Shown: positions 1 through 10,639 of the stretch, piece by piece
Layout of the letters: the number at the start of each line of letters is the position of its first letter
How positions within the stretch are numbered: position 1 is the first letter of the stretch
Origin: Macrosoma leucophasiata
Taxonomy: Eukaryota; Arthropoda; Insecta; Lepidoptera; Hedylidae
Direction: 5' to 3'
Assembly (NCBI GenBank): GCA_036365455.1
Contig: JAWQUS010000025.1
Location: forward strand, 21,302,001-21,366,000
DNA length: 64,000 bases
Made by a program: the position numbers and the translations under genes
The notes under the pieces: model-generated
Databases searched by the model: none
Told to the model about the DNA's origin: nothing
What the model saw: only the letters and a program-made list of their open reading frames with translations

Positions 1-640
1 AAATGGAATGACGGAATTTCGTTTAAGTTGGATTTGTTCGACGTTCCATATTTAAATCAGACAATACTTTATTCACAAATGCATTTCTCTTTATGCCCTT
101 TGTAAGTTATTTTAGTGTGCTATTTGAAGATATGAAAATTCCAAATTTACGTATCGACTGTGAAGTGCAATTTTCAAGTTTATCCATTATTTTTGTGCTG
201 AATTCCAAAGTTATTATTAAAAAAGAAACTGTACATACATTGTACGTTCTTAGGCTTTCGCGAGCTGTACTTATTGAAATAAAACTAGTTTATGTATGTA
301 TTACTTTTCATAATAAAAAAATAAATATCGTATACAACAAACGTAATTCTTAGGCAATTTTTTTGTACGGAACTGTCCGACTCGCAGAGTCGATTTTTTT
401 TCCAAAGTCCACAGTGGAAACTATAAAACCGATGAGATAATTGAAAATACCCGTGGGCTTAGACTTAAACAAAGTAAAACTTTATGAGATTGAGAGATTA
501 AAAAATAATTTTCATATTCGAAGCATCGTTTACACTGGATAATGCCGATTTAGAAAAAAGTTAATTTAAAAACAAGACCAAGATCCTTTTCCAGTTTACG
601 TCTTTGTTAGCCTCGAGTCACAAGATAAAGCGGTAACCTG
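1..640. other. unannotated AT-rich stretch
   Basis: No recognisable gene or repeat. An 86-codon open frame at 93-353 (+) has no domain I recognise and low-complexity AT-rich composition, so I treat it as chance. Confidence 0.5.
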
Positions 641-649
641 ATTTTTTTA

Positions 650-1909
650 AATTATTGGGTCGTATCTTATCTTATTGTGGGGCCAGCTGTTACACTGGGA
701 CACTTCGACCCATTGGGATCTTTTGTGTTCACCCCCAAGACCCTATATACTTTCATCCATGGTCCCTTCAAATATATCTGAGATATATTTGATGGTGTCC
801 CTAATGTACAGTACCTTATAATCTCCCGGTGTAGGATATGCCACCCCGAGGATCTTCATACGCTTACCAGCAGGGCCATCACATTGGCATAAGAGATGTT
901 CCATTGTCTCCTCGTGCTCACCACAAGCTCTGCACAGTGAATCTTCACCCAGGTGCATCCACTGTAGGTGCTGCCTCGTGCCGAAATGGCCTGTGAAAAC
1001 TCCCACAATCATTCGCAAACCTTGCCTATTTAATCGTAGGATGTTCTTATTGTAGATCGTGTCGACCCCTAGAAACCTTTTCGAATGCACCTGTCCCTGG
1101 ACGTTCGTCCATTCCTTCAGATGTCGTTCTGCGGCATACGCCCTTAAGGCAGTGTATGTGGTGCTTGCTGAAATTCCGACGAATGGCTCAGGACCCACTA
1201 GTTTGGTATTGGAACCAAGTCTAGCTAGTTCATCGGCCCTTTCATTGCCCCTGATGCCTTCATGCCCCGGCACCCATATTAGCCTAACTCTGTTGTGCTT
1301 ACCTAATTTATTAAGGGTTTGCACAGCTTCAAGTATCAGCCTCGAGTTAACCCTAAACGATGTCAGGGCTTTCAGAGCTGCCTGGCTATTGCTGAGAATG
1401 TAAATGTCTTTCCCGGCTGCACCACTTGACAGACTCTCCTTGGCACATGCCACAATCACATAAGCCTCTGCTTGGAAAACTGTGGCATATTTACCCATAC
1501 TTTGACTACACTCGTAGTCACAGCTGTATACTCCAGCCCCTGTACCAGCAGTCATCTTGGATCCATCAGTATACCAGACTACGCTGTTGGATCCAAGAGA
1601 GCGCATTCCCCTTTTCCACTCCTCCCTTGTCGGGATGGTGACGTTGTAGTTCCTATGGAATACAAACGTATTTAGACATTTGTCACTTACCATGTGCAGT
1701 ACTCTATCAAGCCCAGTGTTGGTCTCGAATCGCGTGTGTTGCAATCTCGGCATGGAGCTGTGCCAATAACCAGCTGTCGCCAGTCTATGGAGTGCTTTCC
1801 TAGCTTCGACCTCAACTGTTATGTGAAGTGGTTCAAGTCCCAAAATGATTTCCAAGGCCGCTGTGGGTGTAGTGCGGAAAGCACCAGAAATGGGTCGTAA
1901 AAGAAACAA
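650..1909 (-). mobile_element. 5'-truncated non-LTR retrotransposon (R1/I/LOA group), C-terminal ORF2 and 3' UTR
   Basis: The minus strand carries the end of an ORF2 with an RNase H domain and a C-terminal zinc knuckle, but no reverse transcriptase upstream of it. Homology stops near 1909, as expected for incomplete reverse transcription from the 3' end. The stop codon is at 743-745 and the 3' UTR continues left to an uncertain point near 650. RNase H restricts the candidates to the I, R1, LOA, Outcast or Tad groups; I cannot choose between them by eye. Confidence 0.8.
743..1909 (-). pseudogene. LINE ORF2 C-terminus: RNase H plus CCHC knuckle
   Basis: This 388-codon frame is a fragment of a LINE polyprotein. 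An RNase H type I domain spans about residues 108-235: the first Asp lies in WYTDGSK (D115), Glu in FQAEAY (E148), and the last Asp in NERADELA (D226). The third catalytic position, normally SDSQ, reads SNSQ, so the Asp is Asn at residue 174 and nuclease activity is probably lost. A CX2CX8HX2C knuckle starts at C326 (CRACGEHEETMEHLLC). In the intact family RNase H removes RNA during target-primed reverse transcription; here no endonuclease or RT precedes it. The Met at 1909 is only the first Met of a truncated frame, not a natural start. Small plus-strand frames at 1059-1900 are shadows. Confidence 0.82.
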
Positions 1910-1939
1910 TATCGATATTTTTTTTTATTTAAACTATAA

Positions 1940-2015
1940 ATGTGCCGCAGTAGTACAGTGGTAACAAGCATTACTGCTCCTGGGCTCTCGTAGGTTCTAT
2001 CCCTGATTCGGGGGC
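1940..2015 (+). repeat. tRNA-like SINE head remnant
   Basis: The segment has an A-box-like TAGTACAGTGGTAAC and a weak B-box-like GGTTCTATCCC about 45 bases later, the layout of a decayed tRNA-derived SINE promoter. No cloverleaf can be drawn with confidence, and it is not a working tRNA gene. Confidence 0.35.
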
Positions 2016-2149
2016 TATGAAAGAAAAAGGTATGAATATCCTTTATCTCACGTGTTTTCCATTTTCTACAAGAAAGGAATTCAAAGGGAAGAAATGACTT
2101 TAAACCATACAAAAATACTGTGTAGTGTTAAATATACAGAATATAAAGA

Positions 2150-2297
2150 AACTGTACGATTTATTTTTCGAGATAACACATGCGAGTGAACTTTAGTATA
2201 AAAAAAACGGAAAGAAATATTTGACTTCGGGCAGGAATCGAACCTGCGACCTCAGGATAACCAGTCCAGCCGCTTTACCACTAAGCTAAGTGGTATT
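2150..2297 (-). mobile_element. SINE-D, tRNA-headed
   Basis: Read on the minus strand, a tRNA-like head has A box TAGCTTAGTGG and B box GGTTCGATTCC, followed by the family body (pyrimidine-rich linker, then CGCATGTGTTATCTCGAAAA). The same head-body pair recurs near 12.6, 37.4, 46.6, 46.9 and 49.9 kb, which marks it as a dispersed pol III SINE rather than a tRNA gene. Confidence 0.7.
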
Positions 2298-2639
2298 TAT
2301 TTCATAACTTACTTATGTAGATGTCTATTTATTACATAAGCTGCAGTCGACACTCACCATCCAAGTTCCTCCCTCATAAAATAAAAAAAAACACTAATCC
2401 ACGTGTACACGTACTTTTATCAAGAATAATAGGGTTTTAATGATACAACTTTCCGCTCAAAGCATTTGATTTGAGTCCGCACATTTAAGATAATATGTCC
2501 TTTGAGAATTATGAATTGAGAAATGTATGAAAATGAGAACATGGAAAGCAATTTCTGTGACTGTTGTATTTTACTCGTATAATAAGCAGTTGTGTGAATA
2601 TTGTATGAAATGGATACAAATTACGATCTTAGATAAATG

Positions 2640-2926
2640 TTTTTTTAATGTTATGAAAATACAAGCATGCAGTTCACATTGATGTTAAGTGTTGACTGCG
2701 GCCTATAGACACCCACACCAAAACCAGAGGTCAAAATGCAGATGTGTTACCACTCCTGAGGCCAAAAGTGTTATGCCTCTGTGCCGGAAATTACAGGGCC
2801 GTACATTACCACCTGACCGGAACATGATAGTGCTGTACACTACCATTTTAGCAGCAAGTATATTAATTAGGTAATGCGATGATGCCTACGCCCGCGATCT
2901 CCGTAACTAGAGCTCTACCACCAGTA
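2640..2926 (-). mobile_element. SINE-A (Metulj-like), near full length
   Basis: On the minus strand this runs from TACTGGTGGTAGAGCTC-type sequence at the right to an A-rich tail at the left. SINE-A is the commonest repeat of the window, ~270-285 bp, with conserved blocks such as CACAGAGGCATAACACCTTA and TCATCACTTAACATCAATGT. It resembles the Metulj SINE family of butterflies and moths. It abuts a second, partial copy at 2928. Confidence 0.8.
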
Positions 2927-2967
2927 AAGTGATGACTACAGCCTATAGACACATCAAAATGCAAATA

Positions 2968-4239
2968 ATAGAGTCTTTTCGGATTAGAGTATGTATGAAC
3001 TTGTAACAAAATCTCTTTGGCTGTAGTTTTTGTATCCGGCTGGTTTTGGTATCATTGAAAGTTGAAATTTTAAAGAATATAATTCCAAATTCAAATTAGG
3101 CACATGTGTGATTTTCATTTGTTTTTCGTACTGTCAAGATGAGTGAATCTAATGAAGAAATTCGATACATTTTAAAATTTTACTACAAAAAATGTAGAAA
3201 TGCAACGCAAGCCGCAAAAAATAATTGATGTTTATGGACCTAGTGCAGTGTCTGTGAGAGTAGCACAAATTTGGTTTAAGCGTTTTCAATCCGGAAATTT
3301 TGATGTCAAAGATGCACCTCGCTCTGGTCGCCCTATTACGGATAAAATGGATACCATTTTTGAAAAAGTGGAGCCATATCGACATATCAGTAGTTACGAC
3401 GTAGCTGAAGAACTGAGAATTGATCACAAAACAGTTTTGGCGCATTTAAAAAAAGGTGGGTACAAAAAAAAGCTCGATATTTGGGTACCTCACGAGCTCA
3501 CTGAAAGAAACCTAATGAACCGTGTACTCATTTGTGATTCTTTATTACGACGTAATGAAACCGAATCATTTTTGAAGAAGCTGATAACTGGTGATGAAAA
3601 GTGGATCACGTGCGACAAGAACGTGCGACAAAGGTCGTGGTCAAAGGCCGGTCAGGCTTCACAGACTGTGGCGAAACCCGGGTTAACTCGCAATAAGGTG
3701 ATGTTGTGTGTGTGGTGGGATTGGAAGGGCATTATTCATTATGAGCTATTACCACCAGGCAGGATTATCGATTCTGAACTTTATTGCGAACAACTGATGA
3801 GATTAAAGCAAGAAGTTGAGAGAAAGCGGCCGGAATTGATCAACAGAAGGGGTGTGGTGTTTCATCATGATAACGCTAGACCTCACACATCTATAGCCAC
3901 TCAGCAAAAATTAAGAGAGTTTGGCTGGGAGGTGTTAATGCATCCGCCGTATAGTCCTGACCTTGCACCTTCAGATTTCCACCTGTTTCGGTCTCTTCAG
4001 AATTCTTTATGCAATGTTAGGTTAACATCACGAGAGGACTGCCAAATCCACTTGTCACGGTATTTTGATGAGAAGTCCCAAAATTTTTATAGCAATGGGA
4101 TCATGTCCCTACCTGCGAGATGGCAAAAGGTTATCAAACAAAATGGTACATACATACTTTAGTTAAATTTGAATAAACTATATTAAAAAATGTTTTGAAT
4201 TATCTTAAAAAATGCGAAGAAACTTTTTCCCCAACCTAA
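2968..4239 (+). mobile_element. mariner-family DNA transposon, 1.27 kb
   Basis: The element is bounded by TA dinucleotides at 2966-2967 and 4240-4241, the mariner target duplication. The right terminal inverted repeat, read from outside in, begins TTAGGTTGGGGAAAAAGTTT. The left end lacks roughly the outer 13 bases and begins ATAGAGTCTTTTCGGAT, which aligns only to the inner TIR. The length and the single transposase gene are normal for mariner, but the damaged left TIR should prevent mobilisation. Confidence 0.88.
3139..4162 (+). pseudogene. mariner transposase (DD34D), frameshifted near N-terminus
   Basis: A cut-and-paste transposase of the mariner family. The N-terminal helix-turn-helix region starts at the ATG at 3139, but that frame stops at about 3226; the remainder lies in a second frame starting inside it (3200-4162, 320 codons). 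The switch falls in an A-run near 3218-3223 and is best explained by an indel. Visible family motifs are RSGRP, WVPHEL, the catalytic triad TGDEKW, HHDNARPH and YSPDLAPSDFHLF, with 34 residues between the second and third Asp. The C-terminus looks complete. All catalytic Asp residues remain, so decay is limited to the frameshift and the left TIR. Confidence 0.88.
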
Positions 4240-4429
4240 TACGTTGCCACTTCTGAAACCTTAATTGTTATGTGTCTATGATCGTTATTACGGGGCCATA
4301 CATTACCATCAAACCTGAACACGAGTGCTGAACACCATTGGCGGCAAATATATTAGGTAATGCGGTCGTACCTACGACTTACACTGGAACTCTACCACCA
4401 TATTTTATTTTTGAAATATCCACATCTAT

Positions 4430-4797
4430 ACATATAATAAAACAGTAAAATCCGCGAGTCTGTACATTGTATATATTTACGAAAAACCAGTTGGGGGCGA
4501 TGTTAAAATAGTATTAGAATCCTTTTCAATGACTTTTAAATTGTTTGTCTATCTGTTTGTCCCTTTGTCCAGGCTAATCTCCGAAGATACTGGACGGATT
4601 CGAATGAAACTTTTTGTGGTGTATAGATACTAAGCCAGGCCAACATTTAAACTACTTTTTACTGCGGGAAAATCACTCATTCTCACGGGAATCTCTACAT
4701 TTTATTTCATTTTCCTACACAAATAGTCCGTATCTATCAAACCTTTGACACATTATTTCATTGTGAGGCAATACGAAGTTTGCCGGGTCAGCTAGTA
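4430..4797 (+). mobile_element. Helitron-like non-autonomous element
   Basis: It begins with CTATACATATAATAAA-type sequence and ends GGGTCAGCTAGT before ATT, matching the CTAG-type ends of lepidopteran non-autonomous Helitrons, with no TSD. The interior includes CTACTGG-like and GACGGATTCGAATGAAACTT blocks common to the group. There is no Rep/helicase coding. Confidence 0.55.
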
Positions 4798-5899
4798 TTC
4801 TTAGATAAAGCAACCTACAAAACCATTTGTATTTTCTATTTATAGCTTTAAGGTCAATCATAATAAATTAACCTCTTTACAGGGAACAAGATAAATAGCC
4901 TTAGATACGTATTGGAACCGATCTTAATCAATCAGTATGTGGGATGTAGGAGGAACGTGACTTCACGTCTGTAATCTCCGAATGGGTAGGCATGTCCTTC
5001 CTTCGTACCATGTCCCTCTTTGGATAGGCAGAGAGCGTAGGCGTCAAATATGTCTCCCTTTAGACATTATTCGTGGCTCTTCTATATTTTCTATATTTTC
5101 TTTACATTAGTAAAATAATTTTTGTATACTGTGTTATTTGTAATTAGCGCATTACCGCTGGCAGACAACCTCTCTAGATCCATCCTAACAATATTTGTTC
5201 TACGAGTTTTAAAAAGTCACAGCTTTTTAAATTAAAATTGTCCCATACATAATTGTTTTCTTGCCTCTAAACTGGTATTTACTCTTAGCGTTGGTATACC
5301 ACGCACCTCTGCCTAGGCAAAATATCGCCACGTGCAGCGGGGATTGGGGTTGCGGGGTGACGCAGCGGCGGCAATGCTCTTTTGAACTTTTAAAAACATT
5401 TTTTTGGGTTATTCAACACTTTTTTTTGATAAAACTGCTAAATCTGCTAAATTCAATATAAAACCTTAATAGGTTCATCACTTGAAATCCTAACAATTAC
5501 TAATGATACATTTAGTTGTTGCGGTCCTTTTGGTGCCTTTCGATATTTTAAGTTGTAATGTTCTTTTTTAACTGTTACAATAACCTAATATTATGTTACC
5601 AGCAGTATTTCCAGGTTGTTTCAACAGTTTCCTAAAAACAAACAAACTATAACATAGTTTGTGTGTTTAAGAAGTTTTGACTGTTCATGTCTAACTCCTT
5701 GAAGTTTTAGAACAGAGGCCGTGTACTAAATAATTAAACAACAGAGCTGTAAGAGGTAATGCACTGCACGTATTATTGAAATAAACCAGAAATAAAATTA
5801 TATTTTGACAAAAAAGACCAAAAATATTTTTCTCTTTTTTTTTACAATTTAGATAAGTAGATAAATCTTAATTTCTATAAAATGGTGGGCCAATGACGG
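4798..5899. other. mostly unannotated; repeat G/SINE tail fragment at 4955-5060
   Basis: Around 4955 lies GACTTCACGTCTGTAATCTC followed by a GGGTAGGCA block, the tail motif of SINE-C and repeat G, with a second GATAGGCAGAGAG block near 5020. The rest, including a short open frame at 5261-5461, shows nothing I can identify. Confidence 0.45.
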
Positions 5900-6143
5900 A
5901 TATGCTCGGGAGCATAGACACCGCGTCAGCTAATCTGCTTGTTACTAGGAGGACAGGAGTATGTAGCGCTATCCTGTTATAGCCAAGTGGTTAATGTACT
6001 TTCCTGCAATTTCCGACACAGAGGCATAAATACTTGGACATCAGGAGTGACGAAACTACACAACCAAATATCTAGATTTGTAAATGTTATAGGCCAGTAT
6101 TCATTTTACATCAATGTGAAACTCTACGCTTGTTTGCTTTAAT
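5900..6143 (+). mobile_element. SINE-A, strongly degraded
   Basis: Family blocks are still readable in order: AGACACCGCGTCAGCTAATC, TTTCCGACACAGAGGCATAA, ATCAGGAGTG, and CATCAATGTGAA near the end. Many substitutions and gaps indicate an old copy. Confidence 0.6.
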
Positions 6144-6985
6144 AGTTCTGAGTATGTTACAAAGCAGGCCAAGTGCAAGTCGGAAATACGTGCACAAGTT
6201 TATTTTGAATTGAGATGCTCCGTTTATGAGTGCATACATTATATTATACCCATCTAATATTATAAAATAAACTGCGGTCCTGTGTAATTCTTCGAGGAAA
6301 TGCAAGCATATTTTCCACAATATAAGAACAAACTTCATTTCTTTATTGTTATTGAAAGGGACAAAGATGTCGGGATAATATATTATTTTATGGTTTTCTG
6401 TCATTCTCAGGAATAAAAGACAAATCGATCCCATTTGCTGAAATCGATCACGTCTTCCAAACCCTCTTTAGGCCACAATCTGGAGGGAAGCGGGCGGCGA
6501 CGCGGTGATGAGTGCGACGACGGCAAACTTATCAAAACGCTTGCATGATTCAGCTAGAAAATTATCACCATGAAAATGTTTCAGTAAATTTAAATTTCGA
6601 CGCATTAAAGTCCAATTTAAGTCATACAAGCCTAATATTTGTATACTCTTTGGTCTATATTTCTGTATCTGTCCGTCTCTGAAAGCTAATTTGCTCCGAA
6701 AATACAACTCCAATTGATTTAAAGTTTGGTGCATCAATGGAGCATATATATTATATTTTTTACAAATGATTTTTTGTGATATATACCACCCATTTCTTAA
6801 ATAAAAAGTCGCGTTAAAGGGATTACAATTAATTTAAAATGATTAAAAAATATTGAAGTTATATTAGAAAATAGGCAAAACTGACGTTAAGATTTGAAAA
6901 ACAATTGGAAAAAAGTTTTTGCCTTTAGATAACACGAAAATATATACTCATTAAACTCTAGGACAGTTTTAGGAGTAGGCTTTGT
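6144..6985. other. unannotated stretch
   Basis: AT-rich DNA with several short chance frames on the minus strand (6111-6434, 6468-6737) and no recognisable domain. A GTCCAACAGTGGACGT block at about 6987-7003 resembles an RTE 3' tail. Confidence 0.4.
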
Positions 6986-6999
6986 CCAACAGTGGACGT

Positions 7000-7596
7000 T
7001 TTAAGGTCCCGTAGTTAACAAGGAACTCTTATAGTTTCGCCATGTCCTGTCTGTCTGTCTGTCTATCCGTCTGCGGTTTAGCGCAAAAACTATTAGTACT
7101 CACCTTAATCACGCCAACAAAGTGGTAGAGTAAAAGCATGAAAAATAAAATTATTTAGGGTACCTCCCCTACATGTAACGCGCAGATTTTTTATTTATTT
7201 TTCGTTTTATAAATAGTATGGGATAACGTTGGATAGGTCTTTTAAAACTGTTACGGGTGTGCAAATATCCTTTTTCGATTTAGTTAACTGTTTGTGACTT
7301 ATTACGCTTAAATGTGCCAATTTTCGTAAGTCAAGTGTCCCATCTATCAACTAAACGGTTGTTGTTAGAAATATAAACGTTACGGCATTAGACACACACA
7401 CATAACGAAATTAAAAGGAAAACTAAGTCGTCTTTATAAGTTTGCGAGTAATAGTCGACCAAATGTAACACTCGAATTTTTTGTAACTACATTAATCAAA
7501 CCGAATAACAACGGCAAAAAACCGGTCGAGTGCGTGTCGGGCTACGCGCATTGTAGGGTTAGGCGCGTAGCCCGACACGCACTTGACCGGTTTTTT
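7000..7596 (-). repeat. repeat F copy ending in a 34-bp palindrome
   Basis: Repeat F is an interspersed family of ~550-700 bp with GGTTCCGTAGTAAACAAGGA at one end, a CTGT/GACA microsatellite next to it, conserved inner blocks (GTTAACTGTTCGTGAC, GCGAGTAATAGTCGACCAAA) and AACCGGTCAAGTGCGTGTC at the other end. It codes for nothing visible. Here the second terminus occurs twice, head to head, as inverted arms 7516-7549 and 7563-7596. The transposition class is unclear. Confidence 0.65.
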
Positions 7597-7599
7597 GAC

Positions 7600-8208
7600 T
7601 AGAGTGTGATGAACATTTGTTAAATGTTCTGCTGCTTTGACATTCGTCACGGATGTCAAAGCAGTTGCAACTGTTCTAGTGCTATTCTCAATGTTAAATT
7701 AAAAATATAGTTGTTTCAGTTAAAACTTTACTGCGCAATGTTGACTCTCAATTGGAATATAAACATACGTTGTGGTACAGTGTCAGTGAACGTTATAAAC
7801 ATAACTTTATCAAATTATATAGTGCACCGGTAAAACAGTGAATCGATCTGCATACCCTCTTGTGTAAGAATATTAATTGCAGTTCGTTTATAGTGCAAAA
7901 CATTCAGTGCCTACGTTTTAAAATCACGGAGACCATTCAAATATTACAGTCAGTGATTTAATTTCTTAATTTTTTTATTAAAAAACCATTAGAACTATTA
8001 AACACCATAACATAACAGCGACATCTATTGAGCATTGTACAAACTGCATTGTTTTCATAGATTGAGTTCTGCGTTGTATCAACACCATCAACTGTTGGGT
8101 AACAGCGCCATCTACAGTGTTAGAAAAAAAAAGGAAAGCTACAGTACCTAGGTACAAAGAAAATAAAACATCTCATCTCAGGTACATACCTACATACTTA
8201 AGATCAAT
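7600..8208 (+). other. probable 5' UTR of the LINE whose ORF1 follows
   Basis: Non-coding DNA leading to the ORF1 ATG at 8209. It contains a short hairpin CTTTGACAT/ATGTCAAAG near 7636-7665 and two copies of an ACAGCGMCATCTA motif (about 8017 and 8102). Assignment as 5' UTR rests on position only. Confidence 0.35.
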
Positions 8209-9156
8209 ATGAATAAATGCGGAGGTTGTGGAAAATTTCTACCGAACCAAAATATTGCACGTAGTTTTAAATGCCAGTCGAAGTTTCATAAGGACTGCGT
8301 GAACATTCCCGAAACCGCTGGAGTTTAAGCGACCTGGATGTATCCGGGTTGTAAAGCTAAAGTTACTCGAGAGGATAATTCTGCAACCCCTGTCAGAAGG
8401 CAAGAGCTTGAACACGGTCCCGATGTTGGTGCTGGTAATTCTGACCTTGCCAATATAATGAAGAATATACAGAATAATTTAAGCATGTTACGATCAAAAG
8501 TCAGAGCCTATCGGAACGAAATATCGGAGTTTAAAGAGGAATTGAAATCACACGCTAACATGATCCGAGCAATCGAAACTAGGATTTCAGCTTTGGAATG
8601 TAAGGTGGTAAGCAACATACCTATTGATACCACCTCAATTGAGAATACTGTAACGGAACTGAAATCTCAATTAAATGAACGAGATCAAGAACTCTTGTTA
8701 ATGGATATTGACATAGTCGGCATACCTGAAGCCAAGGATGAAAGATTACAACATATCGTCCATGTATTGTCAAGTAAAATAGGTGTCAAAATTGAGGAGA
8801 GGGACAATGTCTCGGCGTGGACAATGTCCCTCTCTATGGTCTTCATCCATCGACATAGAACCGAATCGGGGAGCGACGGGAACATCTCTGGCAACCCCAC
8901 TCGGCAACGGCCGCGATGCATCTCCGTGCGCTTTGCCAGGCGGGCGATACGCGATGACATCCTGCGCGCGGCTCGAGTGCGACGTGGTCTCACGTCGACT
9001 GACCTGGAGGTGCGCGGCGCGTCCACCCATGTTTATGTTAACGAGCGCCTAACTCGCACGAATCGACAGTTATTTTATGCAGCTCGTCAGGCCGCTAATT
9101 GTTATGGTTGGAAATTCCTCTGGACTAGAGATGGTAAAATATATGTTAGAAAATAG
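8209..9156 (+). pseudogene. LINE ORF1: PHD-like zinc finger, coiled coil, FP25-like domain
   Basis: From the ATG at 8209 the frame encodes a PHD-like finger with Cys at residues 4, 7, 22 and 30, His27 and Cys48. It is interrupted by an in-frame TAA at 8326-8328 (codon 40), and the Cys expected two residues before PGC appears as Tyr (WMYPGC). The frame resumes with a charged, heptad-like region (roughly codons 80-160 from the original ATG), then an FP25-like C-terminal domain with DILRAARVRRGLTSTDLE, VNERLTRTNRQLF and GWKFLWTRDGKIYVRK. This architecture is known for ORF1 of CR1/L2-like LINEs in Lepidoptera, where ORF1 binds nucleic acid. No ORF2 follows. The Met at 8338 is in the same frame, so the downstream part could be translated alone, without most of the finger. 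Confidence 0.75.
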
Positions 9157-9610
9157 GAAGGTCTCAAAGTTGTGCGTGTTAAATGTCTAAACGATAAACC
9201 TACAATTTTTGGCTAATTATTTATTTAAATGCATGAAGAATCTGGCGCGCGATTGCTTTTTTTTTGTTTGGTACATTTTGTGTAATAACGTTCTTTTCTT
9301 TTTTTTGTTTTAAATTATTTCTTTTGTGTAGTGATTTCACTTTTAGTCATAGATGGTATTTTTTATCGAAGTTGTTTGTCACATGGTAGGTAGTTACTAA
9401 AGATTTCAATGTTTTAATACGTAATCACACGTCACACAGAACACTTGTGCCTATTTGATATACTTACAACCTATATTTATAAATAATCTTATTAATTTTA
9501 TCATATATTTTCTCACTGAATAGTTATTTTATACAATAATATTATGGAATCTAGCCTTATAATATGGAATTTACAATTATGTTACTATTGTATGGAATTT
9601 ACAATATGTA
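9157..9610 (+). other. AT-rich DNA after ORF1, possible LINE remnant
   Basis: No reverse transcriptase is seen where ORF2 would be expected. The stretch may belong to an internally deleted LINE whose 3' end is the TTCTA repeat at 10577-10616, but nothing here proves continuity. Confidence 0.3.
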
Positions 9611-9627
9611 ATTATTATATTCAATGA

Positions 9628-9973
9628 AGCGCGCATAGCCCAGCGGCTGGTGTAGATCGTAAGTGATCTGCTCGGTTAAGCACTACGGGCGCGGTCGGGT
9701 AGTGTGATGAGTGACCGCTAGTGGCAAATTAAATGCGTGTTTCCGTGCTTCGGAAGGCACGTTAAGCCGTCGGTCCCGGTTGCTATCGATGGATAGCAGT
9801 CGTTAAACCTTGTCGGAGGCCTTATGGGTTTGAAAACATCCGACAGTGGGTTGGCCACTAACCCACCCACCTCCACCAATTCGCATTGGAGCAGCGTGGT
9901 GGAGTAAGCTCCAGGCCTCCCCCCAAAAAGGGGAGAGACTCGTGCCCAGCAGTGGGACGTATAATGGGTTGCC
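9628..9973 (+). mobile_element. SINE-B, full length, 17-bp TSD
   Basis: A 346-bp element flanked by perfect direct repeats ATTATTATATTCAATGA at 9611-9627 and 9974-9990. It starts AGCGCGCATAGCCCAGCGG, a tRNA-like head, and ends GGGTTGCCATTATT, with the ATT tail merging into the TSD. Conserved body blocks include CACGTTAAGCCGTCGGTCCC and CTCGTGCCCAGCAGTGGGAC. The long perfect TSD points to LINE-type target-primed insertion and little decay since. A minus-strand open frame at 9718-9987 is incidental. Confidence 0.88.
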
Positions 9974-9990
9974 ATTATTATATTCAATGA

Positions 9991-10616
9991 TGTTATTACT
10001 TACCCCAATTATATATTTTTAGCCTAGGAACGAAAATTTTAAATTTGTGTCTATATAAAATAATACTATATCCATCGCTATCAATAATTGTTCAGAATTC
10101 ATCTAGTCTATGAGTTATATTAGTTATATTTATTTGGCTGTCATATTTAAGTGGTTATGTATAAACTTTTATATATTTTTTTATAATATACTTATAATTT
10201 TTCTTTCGAGATTTTTTATTATTTTGAGTGTGCTACGAACGTAAGATTATTATCTAATTTTTTTATCTACACTATCATACATATATTTATTGCTATATAT
10301 TTTATTTAGTAGGTACATACAATAACTACTCGTATATTGTTGTGTAACTGACTGACATCCGTGGAACTCAGGGCCCCAGATGAAAATCAGCGTCAAGTAG
10401 ATAGGTAATATCATAAGCATAAGCTGATCTGGGTACCCTTTTGGATCGACCATGAGACATACCTGTCTGTTTAACTACCTGTCTGTAACATCAAATTGTT
10501 TATTTAGAATCTATTGTCATTTCGTGTGTAATTTTTGTTTAATGTTATACTTGGTGTCTCTGTGTTGTCCGAATAAAGAAATTCTATTCTATTCTATTCA
10601 TTCTATTCTATTCTAA
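9991..10616 (+). other. LINE 3' UTR-like sequence ending in a TTCTA microsatellite
   Basis: AT-rich DNA ends with CCGAATAAAGAAA and about eight TTCTA/ATTCT units at 10577-10616, the kind of short tandem terminus used by some LINE clades. It could be the 3' end of the element whose ORF1 lies at 8209-9156, interrupted by SINE-B; that is an inference. Confidence 0.4.
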
Positions 10617-10639
10617 ATGTAGTGTGTAGAGACTCGAAA

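Larger units (their letters stand above)
2928..4402 (-). mobile_element. SINE-A copy split by a mariner
   Basis: Two SINE-A parts, 2928-2967 and 4240-4402, become continuous if the mariner and one TA are removed: GCAAATA then TACGTTGCC matches the family's GCAGATGCGTTACC. The copy lacks its A-rich end and follows the preceding copy directly in the same orientation, so the pair may have been an older dimer. Confidence 0.75.

Noticed and set aside
9718..9987. 89-codon minus-strand protein (similar frames at 27080 and 63518)
   Set aside because: These are incidental frames of SINE-B.
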